In this document: in pieces, positions 6,734-14,599 of the stretch
How the letters are laid out: each line of letters starts with the position of its first letter
Numbering within the stretch: the stretch's first letter is position 1
Source of the DNA: Massilia sp. HP4
GTDB taxonomy: Bacteria; Pseudomonadota; Gammaproteobacteria; Burkholderiales; Burkholderiaceae_D
Reading direction: 5' to 3'
DNA: 37,490 bases
Assembly (NCBI RefSeq): GCF_005222695.1
Contig: NZ_STGG01000033.1
Coordinates: 1-37,490 of the forward strand
Notes under the pieces: generated by a model
Told to the model about the DNA's origin: nothing
What the model saw: only the letters and a program-made list of their open reading frames with translations
The model's database searches: none
Made by a program: the position numbers and the translations under genes

Positions 6734-7762
6734 GTGAACAATACCAAGAAGATCGCCCTGGCTGCTGCACTGCTGTGCGCATCCGGCGCCACCCTCGCCC
6801 AAGAGCTCAACCCATCGTGGTACATCCAGCCAAGCGTCAACCACGTGAAGCCGGATGCCGACTTCGGCGTGGATGATCGCGACACCGGTGGCGGCCTGAA
6901 GTTCGGTAAGGCGGTACACCAGAACTGGGATATCCAGATCGGCGCCAGCCAGACCCGCTTCGAGCAGGGCCCTGCCGAATATCGCCAGACCCTGCTGGGC
7001 GCCGATGCCCTGCTGATGCTGAGCCGCGAGCGCTTCCGTCCATTCGTCCTGTTCGGCCTGGGTGTCGAGCGCGACAAGGTTGAAAACCCGCTCCGCAACG
7101 TCGCCAAGAACTCGCCGTACGCCACCGTCGGTATCGGTTTCCAGGCCAGCCTGACCCCGCAATGGTCGCTGCAGGCCGACCTGCGCACCGTGCGCGGCTT
7201 CCTGCGTGACGACGAAGAATTCGGCTTCAAGCGCAGCAACAACAAGATGCTGACCGTCGGCCTGAACTACGCGTTCAACCCGCCGCCAGCACCGCCGGCA
7301 CCGGCTCCAGCCCCAGTGGTCGAGGCGCCGCCTCCAGCACCGGCTCCAGTCGAACCGCCACCGCCACCAGCACCGCGCTTCCAGAAAGTGACCCTGGAAG
7401 CCACCAAGCTGTTCGCCTTCGACAAGGCCGAAGTGATCACCCCGGCGCCTAAGCTGGACGAGATCGCCGCTGCCCTGCAAGCCGACACCTCGGTGACCAA
7501 TGTCGAAATCACCGGCTACACCGACCGTCTGGGTAAAGAGTCGTACAACCAGAAGCTGTCGGAGCGCCGCGCCAACGCTGTGCGTGAATACCTGGTCGGC
7601 AAGGGCATCGACGGCAACCGCCTGCGCGCCATCGGCAAGGGCGAAGCCAACCCACTGGTCGAGTGCCAGCAAAAGAACCGTGCCCAGCTGATCGCTTGCC
7701 TGGAACCTAACCGCCGCGTCGAAGTCGACCAGATCACGGTCGAAGTGCCGGTCCAGCAGTAA
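6734..7762 (+). CDS. ompA: Major outer-membrane protein OmpA
   Basis: A 342-residue protein with a Sec signal (1-22, cleavage near TLAQ|E), an eight-strand beta-barrel (about 25-182) and a Pro-rich linker (about 183-214). The C-terminal OmpA peptidoglycan-binding domain (about 216-335) has D264 in GYTDR and R327/R328 in PNRRVE, which bind diaminopimelate in this family. The cysteine pair C311/C322 is typical of beta-proteobacterial OmpA. It tethers the outer membrane to peptidoglycan. The start is GTG at 6734, chosen because GGGAG sits 8 bases upstream and a signal peptide follows directly. It is transcribed alone and ended by the TTCG-loop hairpin at 7857. Confidence 0.95.
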   Translation: MNNTKKIALAAALLCASGATLAQELNPSWYIQPSVNHVKPDADFGVDDRDTGGGLKFGKAVHQNWDIQIGASQTRFEQGPAEYRQTLLGADALLMLSRERFRPFVLFGLGVERDKVENPLRNVAKNSPYATVGIGFQASLTPQWSLQADLRTVRGFLRDDEEFGFKRSNNKMLTVGLNYAFNPPPAPPAPAPAPVVEAPPPAPAPVEPPPPPAPRFQKVTLEATKLFAFDKAEVITPAPKLDEIAAALQADTSVTNVEITGYTDRLGKESYNQKLSERRANAVREYLVGKGIDGNRLRAIGKGEANPLVECQQKNRAQLIACLEPNRRVEVDQITVEVPVQQ

Positions 7763-7856
7763 TTCCTTAGGCGACACCGCCCCGAAGCACGCGTCGTCCC
7801 GCCCGCCGTCCTGTACGGCGGCCGGGACGGCGGGTGGTCGCGGCAACGCTTATGCG

Positions 7857-7876
7857 GGGGGCTTCGGCCCCCTTTT
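7857..7876 (+). terminator. Intrinsic terminator after ompA (TTCG tetraloop)
   Basis: GGGGGC-TTCG-GCCCCC followed by TTTT. It ends 17 bp before the next start codon, just upstream of the TGGAGG binding site of the brkB-like gene. An additional inverted repeat (CCCGCCGTCC with GGACGGCGGG) lies at about 7802-7834. Confidence 0.75.
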
Positions 7877-7893
7877 CATTTGGAGGATGGGAT

Positions 7894-8808
7894 ATGGCAG
7901 TTAAAAAATGGTTCCCTTACACGCACCAGATTTTGAAGGTCTTGCGCTGCGCGGTGACGGAATGGCTGGACCACCGTGCCTCCAGCAAGGGCGCCGCCCT
8001 GGCCTTCTACACCCTGTTTTCGCTGGCGCCGATCCTGGTGCTGGTGATTGCCGTCGCCGGTTTCTTCTATGGCGAGGAAGCCGCGCAAGGCCAGTTGCTG
8101 GCCGAGCTGCGCGGGCTATTGGGTGCGCAAGGCGCGGACACGATCCAGGCCATCCTGGCCGGCGCCCAGAACAAGGAATCGGGACGCTTCGCCACGATCG
8201 TCGCCACCGTGCTGCTGATCGTCGGCGCCACCACCGTGTTTTCAGAGTTGAAGGATAGCCTGGACGAGATCTGGGGTCTTCCGGCGCCGCCGGATGCCGG
8301 CATCTGGAACACGATCCGCACCCGCCTGCTGTCGTTCGGCATGGTCCTGGTGCTGGGTTTCCTGCTGATGGTGTCGCTGGTCGTCAGCGCCGCCACCACC
8401 GTGGCCGAGAAGTTCATCACCGGTGTGTGGCAGGAAGCCGCCATCGTCATGGGCTGGATCGCCTCGGGCCTCGGCTTCCTGGTCATCGCCACCCTGTTCG
8501 GCGTGATCTACAAGCTGTTGCCGCGCGTGCGCCTGTCGTGGAAGGACGTCACAATCGGCGCGCTCGGTACGGCGGCGATGTTCACCCTCGGCAAGTTCGG
8601 GATCGGCCTGTACATCGGCAACAGCGGCACCACCGACAGCTTCGGCGCCGCCGGTTCGCTGATCGCGCTGCTGCTGTGGGTGTATTACTCGGCGCAGATC
8701 TTCTTCCTGGGCGCCGAATTCGCGCGCCAGTATGCCTTGCAGATGGGTAGCTTGCACAACAAGCCGAAAGAAATCACCGGCGTGGAACCGAAGGCCAGCG
8801 CGGCCTGA
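7894..8808 (+). CDS. YihY/BrkB-family inner-membrane protein
   Basis: The 304-residue protein has about six membrane segments. Conserved features of the YihY/BrkB family are present: SKGAALAFYTLFSLAP near residue 30, GATTVFSELKDSLDEIWG near 110, and LLLWVYYSAQIFFLGAEF near 262. Family members were once annotated as ribonuclease BN, which is incorrect, and their transport role remains unsettled. The ATG at 7894 follows GGAGG by about 9 bases; the longer frame overlaps the ompA terminator. The gene converges on the AI-2E-type permease, with a strong hairpin in between. Confidence 0.9.
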   Translation: MAVKKWFPYTHQILKVLRCAVTEWLDHRASSKGAALAFYTLFSLAPILVLVIAVAGFFYGEEAAQGQLLAELRGLLGAQGADTIQAILAGAQNKESGRFATIVATVLLIVGATTVFSELKDSLDEIWGLPAPPDAGIWNTIRTRLLSFGMVLVLGFLLMVSLVVSAATTVAEKFITGVWQEAAIVMGWIASGLGFLVIATLFGVIYKLLPRVRLSWKDVTIGALGTAAMFTLGKFGIGLYIGNSGTTDSFGAAGSLIALLLWVYYSAQIFFLGAEFARQYALQMGSLHNKPKEITGVEPKASAA

Positions 8809-8815
8809 GGTTGAC

Positions 8816-8840
8816 GGGGTGGCGGCCATGCCGCCACCCC
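8816..8840. terminator. Perfect 10-bp hairpin between convergent genes
   Basis: GGGGTGGCGG (8816-8825), loop CCATG, CCGCCACCCC (8831-8840). It lies 7 bp after the brkB-like stop and 22 bp after the opposing stop at 8863. No U-tract, but stem strength and position suggest a bidirectional transcription end. Confidence 0.55.
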
Positions 8841-8862
8841 ATTACCCCACGGCGTCCCTGCC

Positions 8863-10104
8863 TCATTCGCCCAGCAGCTCCGACACCACTTCCATCCCCT
8901 CGACCCGCTCGGCCACCACCTTCAGCACCATCACCACCGGCACCCCCAGCAGCAAGCCCCAGACGCCCCACAACCAGCCCCAGAACAGCAGGCTGACGAA
9001 CACCGCCGCCGGATTCATGCGCGCGATCTTGCCGGTCATCCAGGTGGCGACGACCATGCCGACCAGGGTCGCGATCGCGAGCGAGGCGCCGGCCACCAGC
9101 ATCACCATGCTCAGGGTCTCGAACTGCAAGAAGGCCGCCATGCCGGTCGCGACCGTGATCACGAGCGGGCCAAAATACGGCATCAGATGGGCGACGCCGG
9201 CGAAGGCGGCCCAGGCGCCGGCATTCTCGAGACCGATCAGGCGCAGCGCGCCCCACATCAGCAGGGCCAGCAGAATATTGGTCACCAGCAGCATGAACAT
9301 ATAGCTCTGGATCGAGGTATTGATGTCGTCAAGGATATGGACCGTGACCTTCTTGCGCGTGAGCGAGGGCCCGGTGAGCTTGACCAGCTTGCGCTTGAAG
9401 GTATCGCCCGCCAGCAGCAGGAAGAACACCAGGAAGATCACCATCGTCGCCTGCGACATGAAGGCGGCCAGGCTCATCGAGCCGGCCAGCACCCAATCCA
9501 TCACCCGGATCGGCGAACTGGCCGCGGCCGCCGGCGGCGGATACTGGCGCCGTTGCTGCGCCTGGCGCCTGGCGTCGGCGCCCACATTGTTGGCGGCGCG
9601 CTCGATCTCGGCTGCCGCCGCCTGCATCTGCTGCAGGGTCGAGCGCTGGCCGCTGGTATTGGTCAGGATGCGGGTGACCTTGGTGGTCAAGGTCGGCAAT
9701 TCGTCGAGGATATTGAAGAACTCGCCCTGCAGGCGGTACAAGGTGCCCGCCATGGCGCCGACGATCACGGCCGTGACCAGGGTCGCGCCGACGATGCGGC
9801 GGATATGCCAGCGTTCGAGCCAGCGCACCACGGGATTGAGCGTATAGGCGATCAGGATGCCGAGCAGCAGCGGCACGAAGAACTTCTGCGCCCACTGGAG
9901 CGCGAATACGAAGGCGATGGTGGCGAGGATGCCGAGCGATAGCCCGCGAGCATTGACGTGCAGCGGCACGCGCATGCCGCCAATGTGCAAGGCGATGTCG
10001 TCGCCGCCGCGCGTCTCGGCGCGGACGGCGTCGCCAGGGGCGGCTGGATCAGGCGAAAGGTTGGATGCTGCCGGCGTGGCCGGATCGGGTTGTGCTAGCT
10101 GCAT
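8863..10104 (-). CDS. AI-2E/PerM-family transporter
   Basis: A 413-residue polytopic membrane protein. After a disordered N-terminus (about 1-50) come two membrane helices, a long soluble insertion (about 125-205, rich in Ala and Gln with a Pro-rich end at RRQYPPPAAAA) and a C-terminal membrane half. It contains VAHLMPYFGPLV and the terminal WGLLLGVPVVMVLKV segment typical of the AI-2E exporter (UPF0118/PerM) family. Substrates of most members are unproven. The start at 10104 lies 44 bp after the stop of the BON lipoprotein gene, so it probably ends an operon beginning at 11097. Confidence 0.9.
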   Translation of the reverse strand: MQLAQPDPATPAASNLSPDPAAPGDAVRAETRGGDDIALHIGGMRVPLHVNARGLSLGILATIAFVFALQWAQKFFVPLLLGILIAYTLNPVVRWLERWHIRRIVGATLVTAVIVGAMAGTLYRLQGEFFNILDELPTLTTKVTRILTNTSGQRSTLQQMQAAAAEIERAANNVGADARRQAQQRRQYPPPAAAASSPIRVMDWVLAGSMSLAAFMSQATMVIFLVFFLLLAGDTFKRKLVKLTGPSLTRKKVTVHILDDINTSIQSYMFMLLVTNILLALLMWGALRLIGLENAGAWAAFAGVAHLMPYFGPLVITVATGMAAFLQFETLSMVMLVAGASLAIATLVGMVVATWMTGKIARMNPAAVFVSLLFWGWLWGVWGLLLGVPVVMVLKVVAERVEGMEVVSELLGE

Positions 10105-10148
10105 GGTGTGCCTGAACGAGATACCGGGCCGCCCCGGTTGTGCGCATA

Positions 10149-10463
10149 TTATTTCACACGGATGTCATTCTTGACCGAGGTCACGCCCTTGACGCCGCGT
10201 GCGATCTCGACGGCGCGCTGTGCGTCGCGTGGATCGGACACGAAGCCCGACAGCTGGACGTCGCCCTTGAAGGTTTCGACATTGACTTCACGTGCCTTCA
10301 CGTTCGGGTCATTGATCAGGGCAGCCTTGACCTTGGTGGTGATCACGGTGTCATCGACGTATTCGCCGGTGCTGGCCTGGTTGTTGGTCGACGAGCAGCC
10401 GACGGCGGTGATGGCGACGGTGGCGACGAAAGCTGCGGAGATGAGGTTTTTAGCGATTTTCAT
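10149..10463 (-). CDS. BON-domain lipoprotein (OsmY-like)
   Basis: A 104-residue lipoprotein with lipobox TAVGC (C23) and a single BON domain (about 38-104: TTKVKAALINDPNVKAREVNV, then GDVQLSGFV and GVKGVTSVKNDIRVK). BON domains bind phospholipid surfaces and occur in osmotic-stress proteins such as OsmY. GGAG lies 6 bases before the ATG. It is paralogous to the lipoprotein at 17133. It lies between the cysteine-repeat gene and the AI-2E-type permease on the same strand. Confidence 0.92.
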   Translation of the reverse strand: MKIAKNLISAAFVATVAITAVGCSSTNNQASTGEYVDDTVITTKVKAALINDPNVKAREVNVETFKGDVQLSGFVSDPRDAQRAVEIARGVKGVTSVKNDIRVK

Positions 10464-10545
10464 GATGGCTCCTTATTGATGGTCATGGTGCAGCAATACC
10501 CTTGCGGGCGGGTTGGGCGGCGCCGGCAATCCGGCCCGCGGGTTC

Positions 10546-11097
10546 TTATTTGCCGTAGGCGGTCCGGACGGTGCTGACGCAACCTTCCTTGACCTCTCCG
10601 GCGTAGGCATCGCACTTCTGCAGTGCGACGCGGTATTCGGCGTCGATCTTGACGTCCTGCGCATCGAGGCGCGCCTCGATCGCCTTGCGGTCGGCCCTGG
10701 CATCGGCCTGGCTGGCGACCAGCGTCGCCTTGGCCTGGCGCTGGCACACCTCGCGGTCGTTGCCGACCGCGGCGCCACAGCGCGTCTTGTCGCGCTCGTA
10801 ATAGGCCGACGCAATGCGCATGCGCGCCTGGGTATAGGCCGCCAGCGTGTTCTTGTAGGCAGCGCCCGCCTCTTCTTCGATGCGCACCCGGGCCGCCTTG
10901 GCGTCGGCAACGCAGATCTCGTGCGGGATGCCGGCCAGCGCATCGCAGCGCGTCTTGGCGGCGTCATAGGCGGTCTCGGCGCCATCCATCGTCTGCTGGT
11001 AGACAATCTTCGCATCCGGCGCCGGCTGCTGGGCGACGGCCTGCCCAGCCCAGCCAAGGGCTGCACCGATCAGGAGGAGCGCATGCGAAGTCTTCAT
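10546..11097 (-). CDS. Periplasmic protein with three C-x10-C repeats, unknown function
   Basis: A 183-residue protein with a Sec signal (1-22, cut near AVAQ|Q). I do not recognise a named family. The mature part is helical and holds three similar units about 55 residues apart. Each has a basic residue shortly before a C-x10-C pair: C51/C62, C107/C118 and C162/C173, in frames such as KTRCDALAG and KTRCGAAVG. The same spacing occurs once in the secreted protein at 11927. The pairs could form disulfides in the oxidising periplasm (inference). The start at 11097 follows GGAGAA by 9 bases; the frame reaches 11223 but without a signal. It heads a probable operon with the BON and AI-2E-type genes. 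Confidence 0.82.
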   Translation of the reverse strand: MKTSHALLLIGAALGWAGQAVAQQPAPDAKIVYQQTMDGAETAYDAAKTRCDALAGIPHEICVADAKAARVRIEEEAGAAYKNTLAAYTQARMRIASAYYERDKTRCGAAVGNDREVCQRQAKATLVASQADARADRKAIEARLDAQDVKIDAEYRVALQKCDAYAGEVKEGCVSTVRTAYGK

Positions 11098-11308
11098 TGT
11101 TTTTGTTCTCCATTTGTCAACACTGGAGACATCTTTACATGTCGCGAACGCGCCTTCTGTTCGGTGCCGAACACAAGCGGCAGAGTGTTGTCGCACGTCT
11201 CTGTTGAGCCAAATATTGGACAAACGTGGTTAGGAAAAATCGGGCAGATGCCGCATGCCCGGATCGCCCTCGCGCATAGCGGCAGGCTTTACCCTGGGGG
11301 CAAGGTGG

Positions 11309-11322
11309 GTGCGGCAACGCAC
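11309..11322. promoter_or_regulatory. GTRCG-N4-CGCAC palindrome, site 3
   Basis: GTGCG-GCAA-CGCAC between the divergent genes at 11097 and 11379, 56 bp from the latter start. It could serve both. A looser half-site TTGTCGCAC lies at about 11188-11196. Confidence 0.6.
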
Positions 11323-11378
11323 AGACCCTGCTCGGGCACCTGACTATTCTGGATTCATACTTTTGTCAGGAGAACAAC

Positions 11379-11843
11379 ATGAATGCTAACCGTAAATTTA
11401 TCGTCGCCCTGCTGGCGTCCGGCGCACTTCTCACTGGCTGCGCCAGCAACAGTTCCCAGCCATACGGCCATAACAATGGCTATGGTTCGGGCAGCAGCAC
11501 CGCCTCGGCTGGCTACGGCGTGATCGAATCGATCCAGGTGGTCCAGGGCGAGAATCGCACCAGCGGCGCGGGCGGCGTGCTCGGTGGCGTGGTCGGCGCA
11601 CTGGCCGGCAGCCAGATCGGCAGCGGCGGCGGCCGTACCGCGGCCACCGTGGCCGGCGGCCTGGCCGGCGCCGTGGTGGGTAACAACGTCGAGAAGAACC
11701 GCAATGCCGCAGGTCCAGAGATGTACCAAATCAATATGCGCATGGATAACGGCGAATACCGCGCCGTGACCCAGGACAGCGCCTATGACCTGCGCGTGGG
11801 CAACCGCGTGCGCATCGTCGACGGCCGCGTCTACCGTTACTGA
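11379..11843 (+). CDS. Glycine-zipper 2TM lipoprotein (SlyB-like)
   Basis: A 154-residue lipoprotein with lipobox LLTGC (C21). A Gly/Ser-rich spacer, then VIESIQVVQGE, two Gly-rich hydrophobic segments (about 67-105, GGVLGGVVGALAGSQIG and TVAGGLAGAVVGNNVE) forming a glycine zipper, and a C-terminal beta module ending NRVRIVDGRVYRY. This is the architecture of SlyB/Pcp-type outer-membrane lipoproteins. CAGGAG lies just upstream of the ATG. It is paralogous to the gene at 18760, which shares the zipper and the RVRIV end. Probably an envelope-integrity protein. Confidence 0.9.
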   Translation: MNANRKFIVALLASGALLTGCASNSSQPYGHNNGYGSGSSTASAGYGVIESIQVVQGENRTSGAGGVLGGVVGALAGSQIGSGGGRTAATVAGGLAGAVVGNNVEKNRNAAGPEMYQINMRMDNGEYRAVTQDSAYDLRVGNRVRIVDGRVYRY

Positions 11844-11926
11844 TCCGACGGCATGAGTGCGGCGCGCTAGCCTGCCCTCATGCAACCCGGGCCGGCGCGC
11901 CGGCCACCGAACAGCTGGAGGCAAGC

Positions 11927-12274
11927 ATGGCAACTCTCATCCGCATCCTGCGCGGCCTCGGCGCCTGCGCACTGGCTGGCGCCGCATGCTCGGCATCGGC
12001 CCAGGAGCAGGCGCAGGCCGGGACCGACGCGACGGTCAACCCGACCATCGCCCGCCAGCAAGCCCAGGAAATCGCCAACGGCGATCCGGCGCGCTGGTAT
12101 CGTAACGATCCCGAACAACAAACCCTGCGCAAGGAACTCGGCGCCGCGCTGCAGGAAGCACAGAACGCCTGCCGCAAGGCGCCGGCGGCCGAGCGCAAGT
12201 CGTGCCTGGACGCGGCGCGCTCGACCTGGCAGCGCGAAACAGCGCAGCTGGGCAAGCCGATGCCGCGCCAATAG
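11927..12274 (+). CDS. Small secreted protein with one C-x10-C motif, unknown function
   Basis: A 115-residue protein with a signal peptide (about 1-25, ACSASAQ|E). The mature part carries a single C82-x10-C93 pair with a basic/helical surrounding (EAQNACRKAP...KSCLDAARSTW), matching the repeat of the protein at 10546 in spacing and the Ala/Arg pattern after the second cysteine. C14 and C21 lie in the signal region; C21 does not form a clear lipobox. GGAGG precedes the ATG. Eighty-three bp separate it from the glycine-zipper gene, so co-transcription is possible. A strong terminator follows. Confidence 0.8.
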   Translation: MATLIRILRGLGACALAGAACSASAQEQAQAGTDATVNPTIARQQAQEIANGDPARWYRNDPEQQTLRKELGAALQEAQNACRKAPAAERKSCLDAARSTWQRETAQLGKPMPRQ

Positions 12275-12307
12275 GCAGTTATCGGGCCGGCAGGCAACAG
12301 GCATATG

Positions 12308-12334
12308 GCGGTTACCTCGGTGACCGCTTTTTTT
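12308..12334 (+). terminator. Intrinsic terminator after the C-x10-C gene
   Basis: GCGGTTAC-CTCG-GTGACCGC (one G-U pair) followed by seven T. Confidence 0.8.
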
Positions 12335-12344
12335 GCCCCTGCTT

Positions 12345-12382
12345 CTTGCCCTATTTTCTTGCCCTATTTTCTTGCCCTATTT
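12345..12382. repeat. 13-bp tandem repeat, three copies
   Basis: CTTGCCCTATTTT at 12345-12357 and 12358-12370, then CTTGCCCTATTT at 12371-12382. It lies between the terminator and the opposing gene and contains that gene's stop codon (TAG, 12379-12377 on the minus strand). Confidence 0.85.
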
Positions 12383-13519
12383 CTTGTTGCGCCGCGGCGG
12401 CAAGGCATACACGTCGGCGACCAGGGTGCTGTCGCCGATCTGGCGGCTGGGCGATGCCGAATCGTGCACAACCAGCAGTTCCTCCTCGCGGCCGTCCTGG
12501 CTCGAGAACAGCGAGATGCCTTCAGGGTGGTCGACGCCTTGGCCGAACGGCAGCGCCAGCACATGTTCCAGCATCTCGCGCGTCACCGCCGACGCTTTAT
12601 CAGGCCGCGCCCCGCCGGGCCACCTGAACAGCGTCACCGGGCCATCCAGGTCCATCGTCGGCCCGGCCAGGATCAACAAGTCCTTGCCCTGCACGCACAG
12701 GTCGCGGATGCCCAGGCCATCGAGGTCCAGGAAGTGCTTGCGGTACATGGCGCCATCCTCGTCGAGCGGCGCCAGCCGCAGCCAGCCTTCCCCGGCATCG
12801 TCGACCGGAGCCACTTCGACGATCGCTGCCCAGCCGCGCAGCACCGGGCCGCGCAGGCCCAGCAGCACGTGCTTGCCGGCCAGGGCGATACCCTCGATAT
12901 CGAAGCCGTTGTCCTTGCCGGGAATCGCCAGGAAGGGACCGAAGTGCTCGTCGTTCCTGAGCAGCGCGGTCAGTTCGTTGCCATGCTCGTCGCCGCGCAG
13001 CAGCGCCGCCGTGCGCCGCTTGCCTTTTGATCCAGTCTCTTTCACCAGCTCATGCGAACCGTCCCGCCCGACGAGCGGAATGCGCGCCAGCAGGTAGCGG
13101 TTGCCGTCGGCGCTGACGTTGGCCAGGCGCTTGTGGCTACGCCGCACGCCATCGCCCTCGTCCGGCCGCTTGCGGCGCAGGCTGTGCGAGCCGGTCAGCC
13201 ACAGGTAGCCGCCATCGCTGGCCAGGCCCTCGATATCGGCCTCGTTGATGCGCTTGCCTTCGGCCTCGTAGGGCGGCAGCGGCAACGCCAGGAAATCGTG
13301 CAGCGCGTACTGGCGGTGCGCGCGCGCAAAACTGGTCTTGCCGCGGCTGTCCTCGGCCGCCAGGGTCAGGCGCTCGATGCTGAGCGACTCGTCATTGGCC
13401 AGCCACAGGGTGTCGCCCATGCGCAGGGCCACCGACAGGCCGTTGCGCAATTGTTTGCCGGGGCTGAGGGCATCGCGTTCGGGGTGGAATTCGAGCAGGA
13501 CGATATTGGATGGATGCAT
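12377..13519 (-). CDS. DUF3616 domain protein
   Basis: A 380-residue protein resembling DUF3616 proteins, which appear to be beta-propeller-like. Motifs such as DIEGLASDGGYLWLTGSHS, DIEGIALAGKHVLLGLRGPV and DGPVTLFRW mark successive blades. No signal peptide is visible, so it is probably cytoplasmic. The ATG at 13519 (MHPSNIVLLEF) is preferred; the frame could extend to a TTG at 13546 but this adds an unconserved-looking leader. The gene is monocistronic on the minus strand. Biochemical function is unknown. Its stop codon lies within a 13-bp tandem repeat, so the C-terminal end could vary between strains. Confidence 0.82.
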   Translation of the reverse strand: MHPSNIVLLEFHPERDALSPGKQLRNGLSVALRMGDTLWLANDESLSIERLTLAAEDSRGKTSFARAHRQYALHDFLALPLPPYEAEGKRINEADIEGLASDGGYLWLTGSHSLRRKRPDEGDGVRRSHKRLANVSADGNRYLLARIPLVGRDGSHELVKETGSKGKRRTAALLRGDEHGNELTALLRNDEHFGPFLAIPGKDNGFDIEGIALAGKHVLLGLRGPVLRGWAAIVEVAPVDDAGEGWLRLAPLDEDGAMYRKHFLDLDGLGIRDLCVQGKDLLILAGPTMDLDGPVTLFRWPGGARPDKASAVTREMLEHVLALPFGQGVDHPEGISLFSSQDGREEELLVVHDSASPSRQIGDSTLVADVYALPPRRNKK

Positions 13520-13725
13520 GCGGCGCCTCGCAAGTAAGAACGGCAATCAGGGGCGGCAGGCAAAAAAAGACGGCGTCCAATCCCCGATTGCGACGCCGCT
13601 CAAGCCCCACCATATTCTGTACAACGCGACCTGCCCTAGTGTCTCGATAACGGCGCGGTCGCTCGCCTGCCAGCTGTTTGTTGCCGCAAAAGCCTTTGCG
13701 GCAACCCTTGAAACACAGCTTACCC
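13520..13725. other. Intergenic region between co-directional genes
   Basis: These 206 bp separate the gene at 13726 from DUF3616. They contain AGCTGTTTGTTGCCGCAAAAG and GCCTTTGCGGCAAC: the GTTGCCGCAAAAG / CTTTGCGGCAAC inverted repeat (about 13680-13709) makes a strong minus-strand terminator candidate for the DUF883 operon. No gene is seen. Confidence 0.5.
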
Positions 13726-14109
13726 TTATTCAGGGATTTGCTGCGCCCGTTTGCGATTGGCGTACCAGCCCAGTGCGCCCAGCACCAGGGCGGCGCCCGC
13801 CGCTTGCTTGCCGAGCCGGCGCTGGCGCACGAAATTGACCACGCCCAGGGCATACGGCAGCAGCACCGACACATTGGTGCCGGTCGGCTTGAGCATCGCA
13901 TCGGCCCGGGCACGCAGGGCCCAGGTGGCATGGTCCATCGCCGAGTGCAGCATCACCTCTGGTTTGATACTGTACTGGATGCTGGCCTTGGCATGGGCCA
14001 CGCCTGCACGGAAGAACTCGCCTTCACGCAACAGCTCGGCCTTGCGCACCGCCGGATCCAGGCTGTGCTGGTGACCGGCCAATCCAATCGTTCCGTTTTG
14101 ATTTTGCAT
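13726..14109 (-). CDS. Small membrane-associated protein of the DUF883/YqjE cluster
   Basis: A 127-residue protein with no signal peptide. The N-terminal two-thirds are soluble and His/Ala-rich (about 12-80, including AGVAHAKASIQYSIKPEVMLHSAMDHATWALRARADA in outline). A short hydrophobic C-terminal helix (about 105-118, AAGAALVLGALGW) ends in basic NRKRAQQ. Position after DUF883 and YqjE-like genes parallels yqjK in the E. coli yqjCDEK cluster, but I see no convincing YqjK sequence match. GGGAG lies before the ATG. Function is unknown. Confidence 0.72.
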   Translation of the reverse strand: MQNQNGTIGLAGHQHSLDPAVRKAELLREGEFFRAGVAHAKASIQYSIKPEVMLHSAMDHATWALRARADAMLKPTGTNVSVLLPYALGVVNFVRQRRLGKQAAGAALVLGALGWYANRKRAQQIPE

Positions 14110-14197
14110 ACTTTCTCCCTTGTTATTTGCGCCGGCAGCGGTCGCGCACGACTGCCGCCGACGGCGGCCGCCTGCTGCAACCGCTTACAGCAGCCGC

Positions 14198-14584
14198 TTA
14201 CAGCAACATCTCGCGGTCGTTCTTGAGTTCTTTCATCGTCGCCGGGAAGGCCAGCTTGTTCTGCTTGAGCAGCGCCAGGCCCTTGGTCACCAGCACCGCC
14301 GTGACCAGCGCGAACACCGCGAACATGATCAGGAGGACGGTCCAACCCATCGAATCCCATGCCAGCGCGACCACGGTCATGGCGCCGAAGGCGACGGCGA
14401 ACCAGACCGCCAGCACCGCCGCCGCAAAGATGGCCAGCAGCTCGATGATGTGGTTGCGCACCTCGGTCAATTCGAGTGCCGCGAGCTCGACCCGCGACAC
14501 TGCCAGGCCGAACAGGCTCTTGAACAGGCTCGAGATGCCGCTGAAGACACCGGGGGTGTGTACGATCGATTCTTTTTTATCCAC
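14198..14584 (-). CDS. YqjE-like / putative holin-superfamily membrane protein
   Basis: A 128-residue inner-membrane protein. An amphipathic N-terminus (SSLFKSLFGLAVSRVELAALELTEVRNH) precedes two membrane helices (about 47-69 and 77-98), followed by a basic C-terminus. This is the form of the YqjE family, often labelled 'phage holin family protein'; here it is a chromosomal stress-cluster gene and not part of a phage. The start is GTG at 14584 behind GGGGGAA. It lies 15 bp after the DUF883 gene, as in enterobacterial yqjD-yqjE, so the two are co-transcribed. Confidence 0.85.
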   Translation of the reverse strand: MDKKESIVHTPGVFSGISSLFKSLFGLAVSRVELAALELTEVRNHIIELLAIFAAAVLAVWFAVAFGAMTVVALAWDSMGWTVLLIMFAVFALVTAVLVTKGLALLKQNKLAFPATMKELKNDREMLL

Positions 14585-14599
14585 GTTGTTCCCCCGGCC

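Noticed and set aside
11181..11196. GTGTTGTCGCAC as a further regulon site
   Set aside because: Only one half-site fits; the other half differs at two of five positions.
12345..12382. Possible CRISPR array from regularly spaced repeats
   Set aside because: Units are 13 bp, contiguous and without spacers; it is a simple tandem repeat.
13310..13337. GTGCG-CGCG-CGCAA, near match to the regulon palindrome
   Set aside because: It lies within the DUF3616 coding sequence and breaks the second half-site; probably chance in GC-rich DNA.
14198..14584. Holin-like annotation suggesting a prophage
   Set aside because: The gene sits in a DUF883/YqjE-like arrangement with no phage genes around; the holin label is an inherited family name.
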